A stretch of 64,000 bases of DNA from Candidatus Eremiobacterota bacterium (GCA_019240525.1 JAFAYE010000001.1:1895300-1959299); one strand, 5' to 3'; positions 19,010-27,896 are shown, numbered from the stretch's first letter. Made by a program: numbers and translations. The notes: generated from the sequence alone by a model not told the origin.

Positions 19010-19797
19010 TCGAGCCGATGGCGCCCGACCGGCGCGGCTTTTTCACGGATACGACACTCTGCATCGGCTGTAAGGCCTGCGAGGTTGCGTGCAAAGAGTG
19101 GAATCAGCTTCCGCAGGACGGCTATACGTTTACGGGGATGTCATACGATAACACAGGCGAGCTGAGCGGCTCGACCTGGCGTCATGTCGCCTTCGTCGAA
19201 CAATTCGACAATTCTCAAAGCCGCTGGCTCATGGAGTCGGACGTTTGCAAGCATTGCACGCATGCGGGCTGCCTCGACGTTTGCCCGACGGGGGCGATCG
19301 TGCGGACCGAGTTCGGCACGGTCGTCATACAAGACGACGTCTGCAACGGTTGCGGCTATTGCGTTGTCGCCTGTCCCTTCGGCGTGATCAGCGAACGCGT
19401 CGAAGCAAAGCCGCAAGAGCATCGTACTCACCCCCGCGGCACGATGGGCAAATGCACCCTCTGTTACGATCGCCTCCAGATCGGCGAGCAGCCCGCCTGC
19501 GCGAAAGCATGTCCGACTGAATCCATTCAATACGGCCATGTCGACGAGCTCCGCGAACGCGCGCAGCGGCGTCTGGAGAAGGTGCGCGAGACGTACGACG
19601 GGGCGCGTCTCTACCTCGAGAACGAGCACGACGGTATCGGCGGCGGCGGATCGCTCTTTCTGCTGCTCGACCGGCCCGAGATTTACGGACTTCCGCCGAA
19701 TCCGGTGGTACCGACGAAATCTCTGCCGCAGCTATGGCGCGCCGCCGCATTTGCCGCGGGATTTCTCGCGGCCGCGGCGGCACTCGCGAGCCTGTGA
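19006..19797 (+). CDS. formate dehydrogenase iron-sulfur subunit
   Basis: A 263-residue electron-transfer subunit carrying four [4Fe-4S] clusters. The Cys clusters seen are C-I-G-C-K-A-C-E-V-A-C (19-29), C-K-H-C-T-H-A-G-C-L-D-V-C, C-N-G-C-G-Y-C-V-V-A-C and C-T-L-C with a distal C-A-K-A-C. A single hydrophobic segment at the C-terminus (A-A-A-F-A-A-G-F-L-A-A-A-A-A-L) anchors it as in FdnH. GTG 19006 overlaps the catalytic-subunit stop (GTGA) and has AGGAG 10 nt upstream; the ATG at 19018 is too far from that site. No Tat signal. It passes electrons from the catalytic subunit to the NrfD-like membrane subunit encoded next. Confidence 0.92.
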   Translation: MIEPMAPDRRGFFTDTTLCIGCKACEVACKEWNQLPQDGYTFTGMSYDNTGELSGSTWRHVAFVEQFDNSQSRWLMESDVCKHCTHAGCLDVCPTGAIVRTEFGTVVIQDDVCNGCGYCVVACPFGVISERVEAKPQEHRTHPRGTMGKCTLCYDRLQIGEQPACAKACPTESIQYGHVDELRERAQRRLEKVRETYDGARLYLENEHDGIGGGGSLFLLLDRPEIYGLPPNPVVPTKSLPQLWRAAAFAAGFLAAAAALASL

Positions 19798-19799
19798 CG

Positions 19800-20669
19800 A
19801 TGGATGAAAACCGCCCCGGTTATTACGGGCGCCCAATCGTCAAGCCGCCGGTTTGGACGCCGCTGATTCCGGTCTATTTCTGGGCCGGCGGTTGGTCGGG
19901 CGCCTCGGCAACGCTCGCATTGAGCGCGCGTTGTTTGAAACGCGATCGCGCGGCGCGAAGCTTGACGCTTGCGGCCGCTGTGGGTACGGCGATCAGTGGG
20001 TTTTGTCTGATTGCCGACCTCAAGAAGCCGGAGCGCTTCCTGCACATGTTTCGCGTTTTGAAGCCATCATCACCGATGAGCATTGGCGTCTATCTCTTCA
20101 CTATTTTCGGCGCTGCGTCGACGGCGGCGGCCGCTTCGGAGATCACCGGCATCGCCCGTCCGTTCGGCCGTTTTGCCGAAACGATTGCCGGCGTCACCGG
20201 GCCGATGATGTCGGTGTACACGTCGGTGCTCATCGGCGATACCGTGATGCCGGCCTGGCACCGTGCCGGCACGGCGCTTCCCGTTCTCTTCGCGGCGACC
20301 TCGGCGTCGACCGCGGGAGGCCTGGGCATGTGCACCATTCCCGCAGCCGACGCCAAACCGGCGCGCCGGCTCGCCTTCTTGGGCGCTCTCGGCGTGCCAA
20401 TTGCGCTCGAACGGCTGCGTCATCAGCTTGGACCCGTTCAGTTCGAAGCGTACGAACGCGGCAAAGCGGGACAGCTCTCGCACCTGGCGCGCTTATGCAA
20501 CCTCACCGGTTTGCTCTGCACGCTCTTCGCGAAACGCAACGAACGAATTGCGCGATTCGCCGGCGTGATGTTGCTCGCGGCCGGACTGGCCGAACGATTC
20601 GCGGTCTATCATGCCGGCAAAATCTCCGCCGAAGACCCCGCGTTCACGATCGCCGCGGAATCGCCCTAA
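19800..20669 (+). CDS. NrfD-like membrane subunit of formate dehydrogenase
   Basis: A 289-residue polytopic protein with about eight hydrophobic helices. N-terminal Y-Y-G-R-P-I-V-K-P-P-V-W and F-L-I-A-D-L-type sequence (C-L-I-A-D-L-K-K-P-E-R-F) are hallmarks of NrfD/PsrC quinone-linked subunits, and no haem-ligating His pattern of the FdnI cytochrome b type is seen. It probably hands electrons from formate to the menaquinone/ubiquinone pool. ATG 19800 lies 3 bp after the fdhB stop; GTG 19794 is the alternative. It closes the three-gene operon and is followed by a repeat cluster. Confidence 0.85.
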   Translation: MDENRPGYYGRPIVKPPVWTPLIPVYFWAGGWSGASATLALSARCLKRDRAARSLTLAAAVGTAISGFCLIADLKKPERFLHMFRVLKPSSPMSIGVYLFTIFGAASTAAAASEITGIARPFGRFAETIAGVTGPMMSVYTSVLIGDTVMPAWHRAGTALPVLFAATSASTAGGLGMCTIPAADAKPARRLAFLGALGVPIALERLRHQLGPVQFEAYERGKAGQLSHLARLCNLTGLLCTLFAKRNERIARFAGVMLLAAGLAERFAVYHAGKISAEDPAFTIAAESP

Positions 20670-20693
20670 GCGCAGTGAGCGCGCATTGCCGCC

Positions 20694-20920
20694 TGTCATG
20701 CTGAGCCTGTCGAAGCACGCCTTGTCATGCTGAGCCTGTCGAAGCATGATCGCCCTTGTCATGCTGAGCCTGTCGAAGCATGAGCGTCCGCATCCTTCGA
20801 CAAGCTCAGGATGACAATGGCTTTGGTTTGCGCGCAATTTGTCATGCTGAGCCTGTCGAAGCATGGCCCGCCGCATCCTTCGACAAGCTCAGGATGACAA
20901 TAGCTTTGGTTTGCGCGCAA
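20694..20920. repeat. repeat cluster with an 82-bp hairpin block in two copies
   Basis: Two single units (from 20694 and about 20732) precede two direct copies of an 82-bp block, 20756-20837 and 20839-20920, which differ at 5 positions. Each block contains one repeat unit followed, after about 8 nt, by an inverted unit, so each can fold into a hairpin with arms of about 26 bp (three mismatches). The block ends with the non-repeat tail C-T-T-T-G-G-T-T-T-G-C-G-C-G-C-A-A. It lies after the formate dehydrogenase operon and before the aspartic-protease gene. The remaining bases of the 290-bp gap show nothing else. Confidence 0.93.
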
Positions 20921-20959
20921 CAAGAGCGGAACGTTTGACTGAGTGCCGAAGACGAGTGA

Positions 20960-22459
20960 ATGTTGGCCGCCCGAACGACGGCATTCTTCGTTGCAGGCGC
21001 AATCGCCACGTTCGCCGGCGCGCGCGCCCAAGCACCGAGCCAGGACGCTCAATCCGCGGCGCTGCTCGCCAAACATCGCGCTTACGTCGGCTGGCAATTC
21101 GGCGACGGCACTTTTCGTACGATGCGGGTCAGCGCAAGCGTCACCGATGAGAAAGGCGTAAAGATCGAACGAATCGTTCGGCTTTACGCCGGGTTGCTCT
21201 ACCACGCAACCTACACACCGCTCAAGCGCGATGAAGCCACCGAGCATAGCGGATTCACCGGAAACGTTTTCTGGCACTCGAGTATCAACGGATTTACCAC
21301 GCCCGTCTACGGCAACGAAGCGAAGTATCTCGCATCGTTTACGGTGCTGCAACAGGAAGGGACGACCGAGCTGCCGGCGACGTTCATGGGGAACAAGACC
21401 GTCGACGGAAAATCTGTCGGCGTCGTGCGGGTTACGCTCGCCAACGGCGATGCTATCGAGTGCGACGTGGACCCACAAACCGGCGCATACGTCGCTGCGA
21501 AGATCGATCCCGGCGGATCCTATGAAAGCACGCTCCATATTCTCTCATATCGCGACATCGTGCCGGGAAAAAAGTTCATCGGCTCCTTCCGTTTCGACGA
21601 GGAAGAAACCGTGCACAGCAACGACGCGGTCGAGCCGAACGTCGCCGTCACCGCCGATGATTTCCATCCGCCCGCCGCAACGGCGTTTTGGAGCTTCGGG
21701 AACGGCGATCCATCCGCGATCAAGCTGACCGCAAACCGCATTCTGCTCGACGCCACCGTGAACGGCGTCAAGGGGCGGTTCATTCTCGACACCGGAGCCG
21801 ACGGGATTGTGCTCGACGACCGGTTCGCCGATCGGGCGAAGACGCAGGCGCTGCGCGGTTCCGGTGAAGCCGAAACGTTGTACGGCAGCGTCCCGACGCG
21901 CGTCAGACGCGTGGATACCATCGCCGTAGGGAGCGCGACGCTCCACAATGCGCTGGTTTATTCCGAAGATTTTCGCAGCCGCGATTACCGGGGGCTCGAT
22001 TGGGCCGGATACGACGGTCTCATCGGTTACGATCTCTTTGCCGCCGCGATCGTCAAGCTCGACGTCTACGGCTCAAAACTCGCGGTGCTGGAGCCTTCCA
22101 GCGACGTCTCGAGTACGAACGGCATTCCGCTGCTCGTCGATCTCTCCGACGGCGTACCGGCGATTCCGATGACGTACGACAAGACCTTGGCGGTGAATGC
22201 AATTCTCGACACCGGCAACCCCGGCGTCGCCTTCATCGTTCGCGACGCGCTTACGAGGTACCACTTGAGCACGTCCCTGTGTGGAAGCGTCCAAGGCCTG
22301 ACGATCGGGCCAATCACGTATCTGGAGCCGGCCGCGTGCACGCGGGGTATGCCGTTTTCGACCAAGGACGTCTTGTTGGGATACGATTTCCTCAAGCACT
22401 TCGACTACGTTTTCGATTATCCGCATGGCCGCATGTTCATGACGCCGAACAAAAATTGA
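20960..22459 (+). CDS. exported protein with two retropepsin-like DTG domains
   Basis: A 499-residue protein with an N-terminal signal peptide (cleavage after about A-R-A-Q-A, residue 25). Residues 50-210 are a beta-rich domain of unknown type. Two retropepsin-like modules follow: the first with F-I-L-D-T-G-A-D-G (Asp277) and D-G-L-I-G-Y-D-L-F, the second with A-I-L-D-T-G-N-P-G (Asp417) and V-L-L-G-Y-D-F-L. Each has the catalytic D-T-G and the later hydrophobic-Gly flap-core motif, so one chain could form a complete two-Asp active site, as in pepsin. Likely a periplasmic or surface aspartic peptidase; the substrate is unknown. The carbonic anhydrase gene follows with a 1-bp gap. Confidence 0.8.
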   Translation: MLAARTTAFFVAGAIATFAGARAQAPSQDAQSAALLAKHRAYVGWQFGDGTFRTMRVSASVTDEKGVKIERIVRLYAGLLYHATYTPLKRDEATEHSGFTGNVFWHSSINGFTTPVYGNEAKYLASFTVLQQEGTTELPATFMGNKTVDGKSVGVVRVTLANGDAIECDVDPQTGAYVAAKIDPGGSYESTLHILSYRDIVPGKKFIGSFRFDEEETVHSNDAVEPNVAVTADDFHPPAATAFWSFGNGDPSAIKLTANRILLDATVNGVKGRFILDTGADGIVLDDRFADRAKTQALRGSGEAETLYGSVPTRVRRVDTIAVGSATLHNALVYSEDFRSRDYRGLDWAGYDGLIGYDLFAAAIVKLDVYGSKLAVLEPSSDVSSTNGIPLLVDLSDGVPAIPMTYDKTLAVNAILDTGNPGVAFIVRDALTRYHLSTSLCGSVQGLTIGPITYLEPAACTRGMPFSTKDVLLGYDFLKHFDYVFDYPHGRMFMTPNKN

Positions 22460-22460
22460 C

Positions 22461-23159
22461 ATGGCGAACAAGGGCATCGAATTCAATCGCGCCGCCTTTC
22501 TGGCGGGCTCCGTGGCGGCGTTGAGCGTCGCCGTTCCCCAAGCCGCCGAGAGCGCGGCTCCCGCCGGTCCAGGCATCGCGCCCGACGACGGCCTCAAGCT
22601 GCTGGTGGCCGGCAACCAGCGTTTTGTCGCGAACGACTTTCCGCAAACCAACGCGCTTGCGGAGAAGCGCGAACTGCTCAAAGAGAGTCAAGCCCCCTTC
22701 GCCGCGCTTTTGAGCTGCGCGGATTCGCGGGTCATTCCCGAGTTTATCTTCATTCAAGGCATCGGCCAGCTCTTCGTGACGCGCGTCGCCGGTAACTATC
22801 CCGACAATCTCGTGATCGGTTCGCTCGAGTACGCAATCGAGAATCTGGGCACGCGGCTGATTGTCGTGCTCGGCCACGAAAACTGCGGCGCGGTCAAAGC
22901 AGTCTACTCGGCGATCGAGAGTAAGACGCCACTACCGACTCATTTGAACGCGATCGAAGAGTTGATCGCGCCGGGAATCGAGAGCGTCGTGCACGCGCGC
23001 GGAAGCATGCGCGAGGCCGTCGAGGCCAACGTGCGCGCCGCCGCAGCACGACTGCGGGCGACCCCGCCGTTCCTCGCAACAGCGGTGGAGTCGGGGCACG
23101 TGCGCGTCGTGGGGGCCGTCTATATGCTCGGCAGCGGCGCGGTGCACTTCATGGACTAG
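22461..23159 (+). CDS. exported beta-class carbonic anhydrase
   Basis: Hydrates CO2 to bicarbonate. All beta-class zinc and catalytic residues are visible: Cys86, Asp88 and Arg90 in C-A-D-S-R, then His139 and Cys142 in G-H-E-N-C-G-A. Residues 10-33 form a hydrophobic export signal (A-A-F-L-A-G-S-V-A-A-L-S-V-A-V) ahead of the enzyme domain, so it probably works in the periplasm; only one Arg precedes the hydrophobic core, so Tat export is not indicated. Length 232 fits. The start has no clear ribosome binding site and is probably translationally coupled to the preceding gene. Its stop overlaps the convergent DUF5916 gene by 4 bp. Confidence 0.9.
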   Translation: MANKGIEFNRAAFLAGSVAALSVAVPQAAESAAPAGPGIAPDDGLKLLVAGNQRFVANDFPQTNALAEKRELLKESQAPFAALLSCADSRVIPEFIFIQGIGQLFVTRVAGNYPDNLVIGSLEYAIENLGTRLIVVLGHENCGAVKAVYSAIESKTPLPTHLNAIEELIAPGIESVVHARGSMREAVEANVRAAAARLRATPPFLATAVESGHVRVVGAVYMLGSGAVHFMD

Positions 23160-25441
23160 GTTCCCGTATCGGCGCCCGCGTGAAAGACGTATTTCACGAT
23201 GAGACGATTGAGCGTGGCGCCGGCAGCCGGGCTTCCGAAGTTGACGTAAAGCTCGTTGCCGGATAGGAATCGCTGGTGGTACCCCACGGCGAGATTGTTG
23301 CCGATCTGCGTGGCAAACCCGCCGTAACCATTGATGTCGCGCAATTCGAAGCTCACCGTGCTCTCGCTGCCGATGTTGTATCCCAGCGATATGCGGCGCA
23401 ACCACTGCGAATCGAGCGTGCCGTTGGAGAATGCGCGTTCGTACGTGCCGTCATACTCCAGTCCTAAGGTAAGATTGCGGATCAACGGACGGCTGGTGAC
23501 GATCGAGAAGAGATGCACGAAGTTGTCTCCGAACGGACCCCAGGAATAGTTTACGTCAATCGGCGTCGGCGTGCCGTCGCGATAGCCGATCGGAACCTGG
23601 TAGAGATTGTAGGGTTGGGTGACACCGTCCAAGTAACACGGGTAGCCCGTGAAACTCGATTGATAGAGGATCGGACCCGTGCAGCCGGGTCCCGCCGGAA
23701 TCGAGTACGAACGCAGCTCGCCGACCGCTTCACCGACGCCGTCAAACGAGAACTGGTTCTTGAAGAGTGCATTGATGAAATATTGAAAGTCGGCTTGATG
23801 CACCGCGCCCGAATCGTCGAGGAAGCGATCGGCGGTAAAGAAGAGCGAGTAGTTCTTGATCGCGGGCGATGCGCCGCTGAAGTTGGTGAAAAACTGCGGC
23901 CCACGGATGTCGGAGTTGGCGGTGTAGCCATCGATCGGGTTGTAGTTGGGCGAGATGTCGAGATAGCCGAAGTTAAATTCGGTGTTCCCCTTATGACGGT
24001 CAACGAAGAACTCGCCCAGGTCGGCGTGCCCTTGCGGGACCCAGCTCCCGTCTTCGAACGAATAGTCGCCGAAGACGATCATCCCGTTATCGAGGTTACG
24101 GAGCTCGAAGCCGTTTTCGATCGTGTCGTCCGTGCCGGCGATGCTGTGATTGGCGAAGACGCCGTCGCTCCAATAGGTAAAAGCGCCGCCCGGAACGGCG
24201 TGTTGAAACCCGTAGGCTTGATCGCTGAACGTGTTACCCGTGGTCTCGTCGTAACCATGGAACGTCAGTGCGCCGAACGCGTTTTCGCCGAAGGTCCCCT
24301 CGACTTTTCCGCCGCTATCAAACGGCCCGACGGAGGGCGAGTAGAAGACGAGGTACGGTGCCTGCGTATTCGTTCCAACCGGTGCCCGTACGCTCGAGTC
24401 GGCGTTGATGTAGGCCGCGCCTTGCGAAAAAAACGGGCGGTATTCAACGAGCTGCCGCTGGAACTCTTGGGGTACGATCGTCTGCTGGTCGATTTCGACG
24501 TTCGAAAAATCCGGATTGAGCGTTCCCACAAAACGAATCGTCGGCGTGAGCGGATAACTCACGTCGCCACCGATCCACCGAACCTGCATCGGCAAGAACG
24601 TCCCATTGGCTTGCTGGAAAAGATTGCGGTCTTGGCCGAAGCTTTCCAGTCCGTAGATGTCGGCGCGGGGCTTGGGACGCGCCGCCGCCGACGCCGATAG
24701 ATCCAGTTCGCCGGCGGGCCAGAAACGCGGATCGGGTGAAAAGACCGGCCAATTTCCGCTCGGGGCATCCTGCATAATCGGATCCCAGACCCACGAAACG
24801 TGCTCGCCGCGGGCCGCGACCTCGCGCACGAACTGAAAGCGCCAGGTCTGCTTTCCGCCGCGCGGCACGCGCAGGATGTTGAGGGGAACGATCATCACGG
24901 CGTTCCAACTGCCGTCGATCACTTTGGCCGCGGCGCTCCAGCGCGGACGAAAGCGAGTGTTTTCGTTGGAAGCCTCGTACGTGACGCCGCGCGGCGTCGT
25001 CTCGAAATAGTAGACCTGACTGCCCGAGTTGCTCGTGTCGACCCCGATGCCGACGAAATCGTCGACGCCGAAGCCGACGTCGTTAGCGGTCTGCGACGCG
25101 GAGATCGCCGCACCGGTTTGCTCGGACGTGAACGCGACGTAGAGATTCTTGTCGTCGTAGAGCAGATACGCCGTCGTCGGAAAGCGCGACGGCGAGCGCG
25201 TGGTCACGTTCTGCCAAGGGCCGCTTCCCAGCGGAATCTTCCCCGCCGCCCACGCCGGATCGGCGAGGGTTGGATCGAGCGTCAGCGGATGCGGCGCACG
25301 CGCCACGGTGAAGGTAAAGCTCTCGCTGACCGCCGCGCGCGCGGGAAGGCGCATCAGCGCGAACGCCGCCGCGATGAGGAAGAGTAAACAAAGCGAGCGC
25401 ATAGTCGGCACGTCAGGCAGCTTTCCCGAAGAGTCTATCAT
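23156..25441 (-). CDS. DUF5916-type outer-membrane protein with CBM9-like N-terminal domain
   Basis: A 761-residue exported protein. After a signal peptide (hydrophobic core L-C-L-L-F-L-I-A-A-A-F-A-L) comes a CBM9-like domain (L-D-P-T-L-A-D-P-A-W, F-G-V-D-D-F-V-G-I, F-E-T-T-P-R-G-V) to about residue 240. The rest has alternating beta-strand character (N-P-D-F-S-N-V-E-I-D, E-Y-R-P-F-F) of the DUF5916 barrel, ending in amphipathic strands. Such proteins are outer-membrane barrels thought to handle glycans or other ligands; the role is unproven. GGGAG 8 nt before ATG 25441 supports that start, though ATG 25402 would give a more conventional signal peptide. Confidence 0.8.
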   Translation of the reverse strand: MIDSSGKLPDVPTMRSLCLLFLIAAAFALMRLPARAAVSESFTFTVARAPHPLTLDPTLADPAWAAGKIPLGSGPWQNVTTRSPSRFPTTAYLLYDDKNLYVAFTSEQTGAAISASQTANDVGFGVDDFVGIGVDTSNSGSQVYYFETTPRGVTYEASNENTRFRPRWSAAAKVIDGSWNAVMIVPLNILRVPRGGKQTWRFQFVREVAARGEHVSWVWDPIMQDAPSGNWPVFSPDPRFWPAGELDLSASAAARPKPRADIYGLESFGQDRNLFQQANGTFLPMQVRWIGGDVSYPLTPTIRFVGTLNPDFSNVEIDQQTIVPQEFQRQLVEYRPFFSQGAAYINADSSVRAPVGTNTQAPYLVFYSPSVGPFDSGGKVEGTFGENAFGALTFHGYDETTGNTFSDQAYGFQHAVPGGAFTYWSDGVFANHSIAGTDDTIENGFELRNLDNGMIVFGDYSFEDGSWVPQGHADLGEFFVDRHKGNTEFNFGYLDISPNYNPIDGYTANSDIRGPQFFTNFSGASPAIKNYSLFFTADRFLDDSGAVHQADFQYFINALFKNQFSFDGVGEAVGELRSYSIPAGPGCTGPILYQSSFTGYPCYLDGVTQPYNLYQVPIGYRDGTPTPIDVNYSWGPFGDNFVHLFSIVTSRPLIRNLTLGLEYDGTYERAFSNGTLDSQWLRRISLGYNIGSESTVSFELRDINGYGGFATQIGNNLAVGYHQRFLSGNELYVNFGSPAAGATLNRLIVKYVFHAGADTGT

Positions 25442-25471
25442 TGAAGAACTCCCGCCGCGGTCAATCTTTTG

Positions 25472-27067
25472 TCAAATTGACCACTGCCAGACGTTCCAGA
25501 ACGGCGTCACGGCGTGCGCGGGCCGATACTCGCGCAAATCGGTGTTGATGGCGTCGAGTTGCATCTGGTACCAGAGCACGATAAAGGGAAGCTGCTCTGA
25601 AACGATTCGCTGAATTCGCCGATACGCGGCGGCCCGCAGGGCCCGATCGTAAGTGCTCAGCGCGGTGCGTTCGGCGGCATCGAGCTCGGCGCTGCAAAAG
25701 TGATAGATATTCCAACCGTTCGGGGGCGCCATCGAGCACATGATCAGAATCGAATCGTCGGGATCCGTGCCGTTCTCCCAGTTCTCGAGCGCGGCGTCGA
25801 ACTTTCCGGATTGCTCGATTCCTCCCGCGCCGGCGGTTGCGTAGAGTTTGCCCGAGGGAAAATTCTTGATCGTCACGACCACGCCCGCGCGCCCCCACTC
25901 TTCCTGGATCAGCGCTTCGGCTGCGGTCATCGTGTTCGAGCCCGTAAAACTGACGAGCGTGAGGTGAAGTTTCCCGGGCGGCCATCCGGCTCGCGCGAGC
26001 AACGCCGCCGCGCGCGCCGGATCGTACGGATAGCGCGCCACGTCGGGATTGTACGCCCACGAGAAGGGGGGATGCAGCGAATCGCCCGTCACGGCGACCC
26101 CGTGCATCACCTTATTGACGAGCGTGGGTTTATCGATGGCGTACGCCAGCGCGCGGCGCACGCGCACGTCGTTGAGGCCGGGAATCGATGCGTTGAGGCC
26201 GACGTCGGTAAACCGATCGATCGGCGTGGTCACGATCCGTGCGCCCGGAATTCCATGAAGCTCGGGCGCGAGTGACTCGGGGGCGCGGTAAAAGAAATCG
26301 ATGTCGTGCGACTGCAGTTGCGTCAGTATGGTTTCGTCGCTGCCGACGATACGAAAGTCGATTCGGCGCAGGCGCGGTGGCCCGCGCCAATAGGCGTCGT
26401 TGGCCACCATTTCGACACGCGCGTTGCGATCGTACGCGACGATGCGAAAGGGTCCGGTGCCGATTGGCAAACCGTTGTAAGCGAGGCGATTGATATCGGG
26501 ATAGCGGGCCAGCAAGTGCTTTGGAAGAATCACGTCGGGGTGGTTCGCCGGCGCGAAGAACGTGTTGACGAACGGCGCGAAGCGGCGTTTGAGATGAACG
26601 ACGATCGTGTGCGCGTCGAGGCGGTCGATCCGCGAGATCACGTCGTAACCGACGCGGCTCACGATGAGGTTGCGTGGGTTGAGCATCTGCTGCCACGTGT
26701 AGATAACGTCGTCGGCATCGAACGGCGCACCGTCCTGCCACCTGACGTTGCGCCGCAGATGATAGGTGACGCGCAAGCCGTCGCGGCTGATGCCGCCGTT
26801 TTCATGCGTTGGCTCGACGACCGCGAGTTCCGGCACCAGCTCGCTGCGGTCGCTCCAGCGAAAAAGATATGCACCCCAGAAGGCCGAGATGTCGATATCG
26901 ACGGTCTCGGTTCCGAGCAGAAGATTGAGATTATCGGGGTCTTCGCGCTGGGCGATCCGCAGGACGCCGGGAATCGTCCACGGATTGTGACCGGCGCCGC
27001 GCTGTTGCACCCGAGTGCAGCCGGCGAGCGCCGCAAGCAATGCGAGTGCGAAGAGCGCTCGCATCAA
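25472..27067 (-). CDS. peptide-type ABC solute-binding lipoprotein (SBP_bac_5)
   Basis: A 531-residue lipoprotein (signal A-L-F-A-L-A-L-L-A-A-L-A-G-C) of the DppA/OppA cluster. Family motifs include L-R-I-A-Q-R-E-D-P-D, the D-G-A-P-F-D-A-D-D-V block, G-T-G-P-F-R-I, and V-R-R-A-L-A-Y-A-I-D. It would capture oligopeptides or similar ligands in the periplasm for an inner-membrane permease. No permease or ATPase genes are nearby. The start (ATGATG at 27067) overlaps the stop of the upstream creatininase-family gene, so the two are translationally coupled. Confidence 0.88.
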   Translation of the reverse strand: MMRALFALALLAALAGCTRVQQRGAGHNPWTIPGVLRIAQREDPDNLNLLLGTETVDIDISAFWGAYLFRWSDRSELVPELAVVEPTHENGGISRDGLRVTYHLRRNVRWQDGAPFDADDVIYTWQQMLNPRNLIVSRVGYDVISRIDRLDAHTIVVHLKRRFAPFVNTFFAPANHPDVILPKHLLARYPDINRLAYNGLPIGTGPFRIVAYDRNARVEMVANDAYWRGPPRLRRIDFRIVGSDETILTQLQSHDIDFFYRAPESLAPELHGIPGARIVTTPIDRFTDVGLNASIPGLNDVRVRRALAYAIDKPTLVNKVMHGVAVTGDSLHPPFSWAYNPDVARYPYDPARAAALLARAGWPPGKLHLTLVSFTGSNTMTAAEALIQEEWGRAGVVVTIKNFPSGKLYATAGAGGIEQSGKFDAALENWENGTDPDDSILIMCSMAPPNGWNIYHFCSAELDAAERTALSTYDRALRAAAYRRIQRIVSEQLPFIVLWYQMQLDAINTDLREYRPAHAVTPFWNVWQWSI

Positions 27068-27870
27068 TGATGGTCGGTACGGGGCCGGATCTCGCGCGCT
27101 AAGAGCTCGTCGACGAGTTCTACAATGCCGTTAGCGGCCGCATCGAGCAGCGCGCGGCCCTTTTGAGCGGTCGCTTTGGTCGGATCGCCCATCACCCCGC
27201 TCTCGCTCAACTGGCTCCAGTGTTCCATCATGATCAGCGGGCCTTCGCCGGCTACTAGATCGGTCCAATAATTCTTGGAGGGGCGATGCGAAAGCTCCGC
27301 AACGGCCTGATTCATGTCGACCAAATCGGGACGGAGCGCGAGGTAGAGGGAGGTCTCGAATTCGCAGGCGTGATTCATCCCGCCAATAGGCTCTGATTCA
27401 CGTAACGAATCGGCCACCGCGCGCACGCCAGGCGCGGCCCAGTAACTAACGGCGGCCGCGAGCGCGTCGGTCTGCACGACGCAAAGCCGCGCGATAATGT
27501 CGATGAAGGGCGCATTGCTGCCATGGCCGTTGACCACAAGAATGCGTCGGAAGCCGTGATGCACCAAACTCTTGCAGACGTCGAGGCCGTAGTCGATGAG
27601 GGTGTGCGCGTCGATCGTGATGGCGCCGGGAAAATCCATGTGGTGCGGACTATAGCCGTGATTGATCGGCGGGACCAACACCGTTCGATCCGCGGCGCGC
27701 GACGCCGCGAGCTCGCAGACGCTCGAGCACAGCAGCAGGTCGGTGTCGATTGGAAGATGCAGTCCGTGATCCTCGAGCGTTGCGATCGGCACGATTGCTA
27801 CGCACGGCGTCGCCGCGACCGCTTTCACTTCCGGCCACGTCATTTCGCCGTAGCGGTATTTTCTCGCCAT
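27064..27870 (-). CDS. creatininase-family metal hydrolase
   Basis: A 268-residue cytosolic enzyme of the creatinine amidohydrolase family. Metal-site motifs are L-E-D-H-G-L-H-L-P (Glu and His) with I-D-T-D, N-G-H-G-S-N, and a later Glu in H-A-C-E-F-E-T-S. Family members cleave cyclic or linear amides (creatinine, mycofactocin precursor, formamidopyrimidines), so the exact substrate is open. The open frame extends to ATG 27897, whose upstream region is repeat DNA; ATG 27870 matches the usual family N-terminus (R-Y-G-E-M-T-W-P-E-V) and has GGAG nearby. The coupled downstream gene encodes a solute-binding lipoprotein, suggesting uptake and hydrolysis of the same compound. Confidence 0.82.
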   Translation of the reverse strand: MARKYRYGEMTWPEVKAVAATPCVAIVPIATLEDHGLHLPIDTDLLLCSSVCELAASRAADRTVLVPPINHGYSPHHMDFPGAITIDAHTLIDYGLDVCKSLVHHGFRRILVVNGHGSNAPFIDIIARLCVVQTDALAAAVSYWAAPGVRAVADSLRESEPIGGMNHACEFETSLYLALRPDLVDMNQAVAELSHRPSKNYWTDLVAGEGPLIMMEHWSQLSESGVMGDPTKATAQKGRALLDAAANGIVELVDELLAREIRPRTDHH

Positions 27871-27896
27871 CGCTCCGCTATTCTCGCTGAAGCCCA

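Noticed and set aside
23513-24700. A 395-codon plus-strand open frame opposite the DUF5916 gene
   Set aside because: Shadow frame; charged, repetitive composition without motifs, and the opposite strand has a coherent exported protein.
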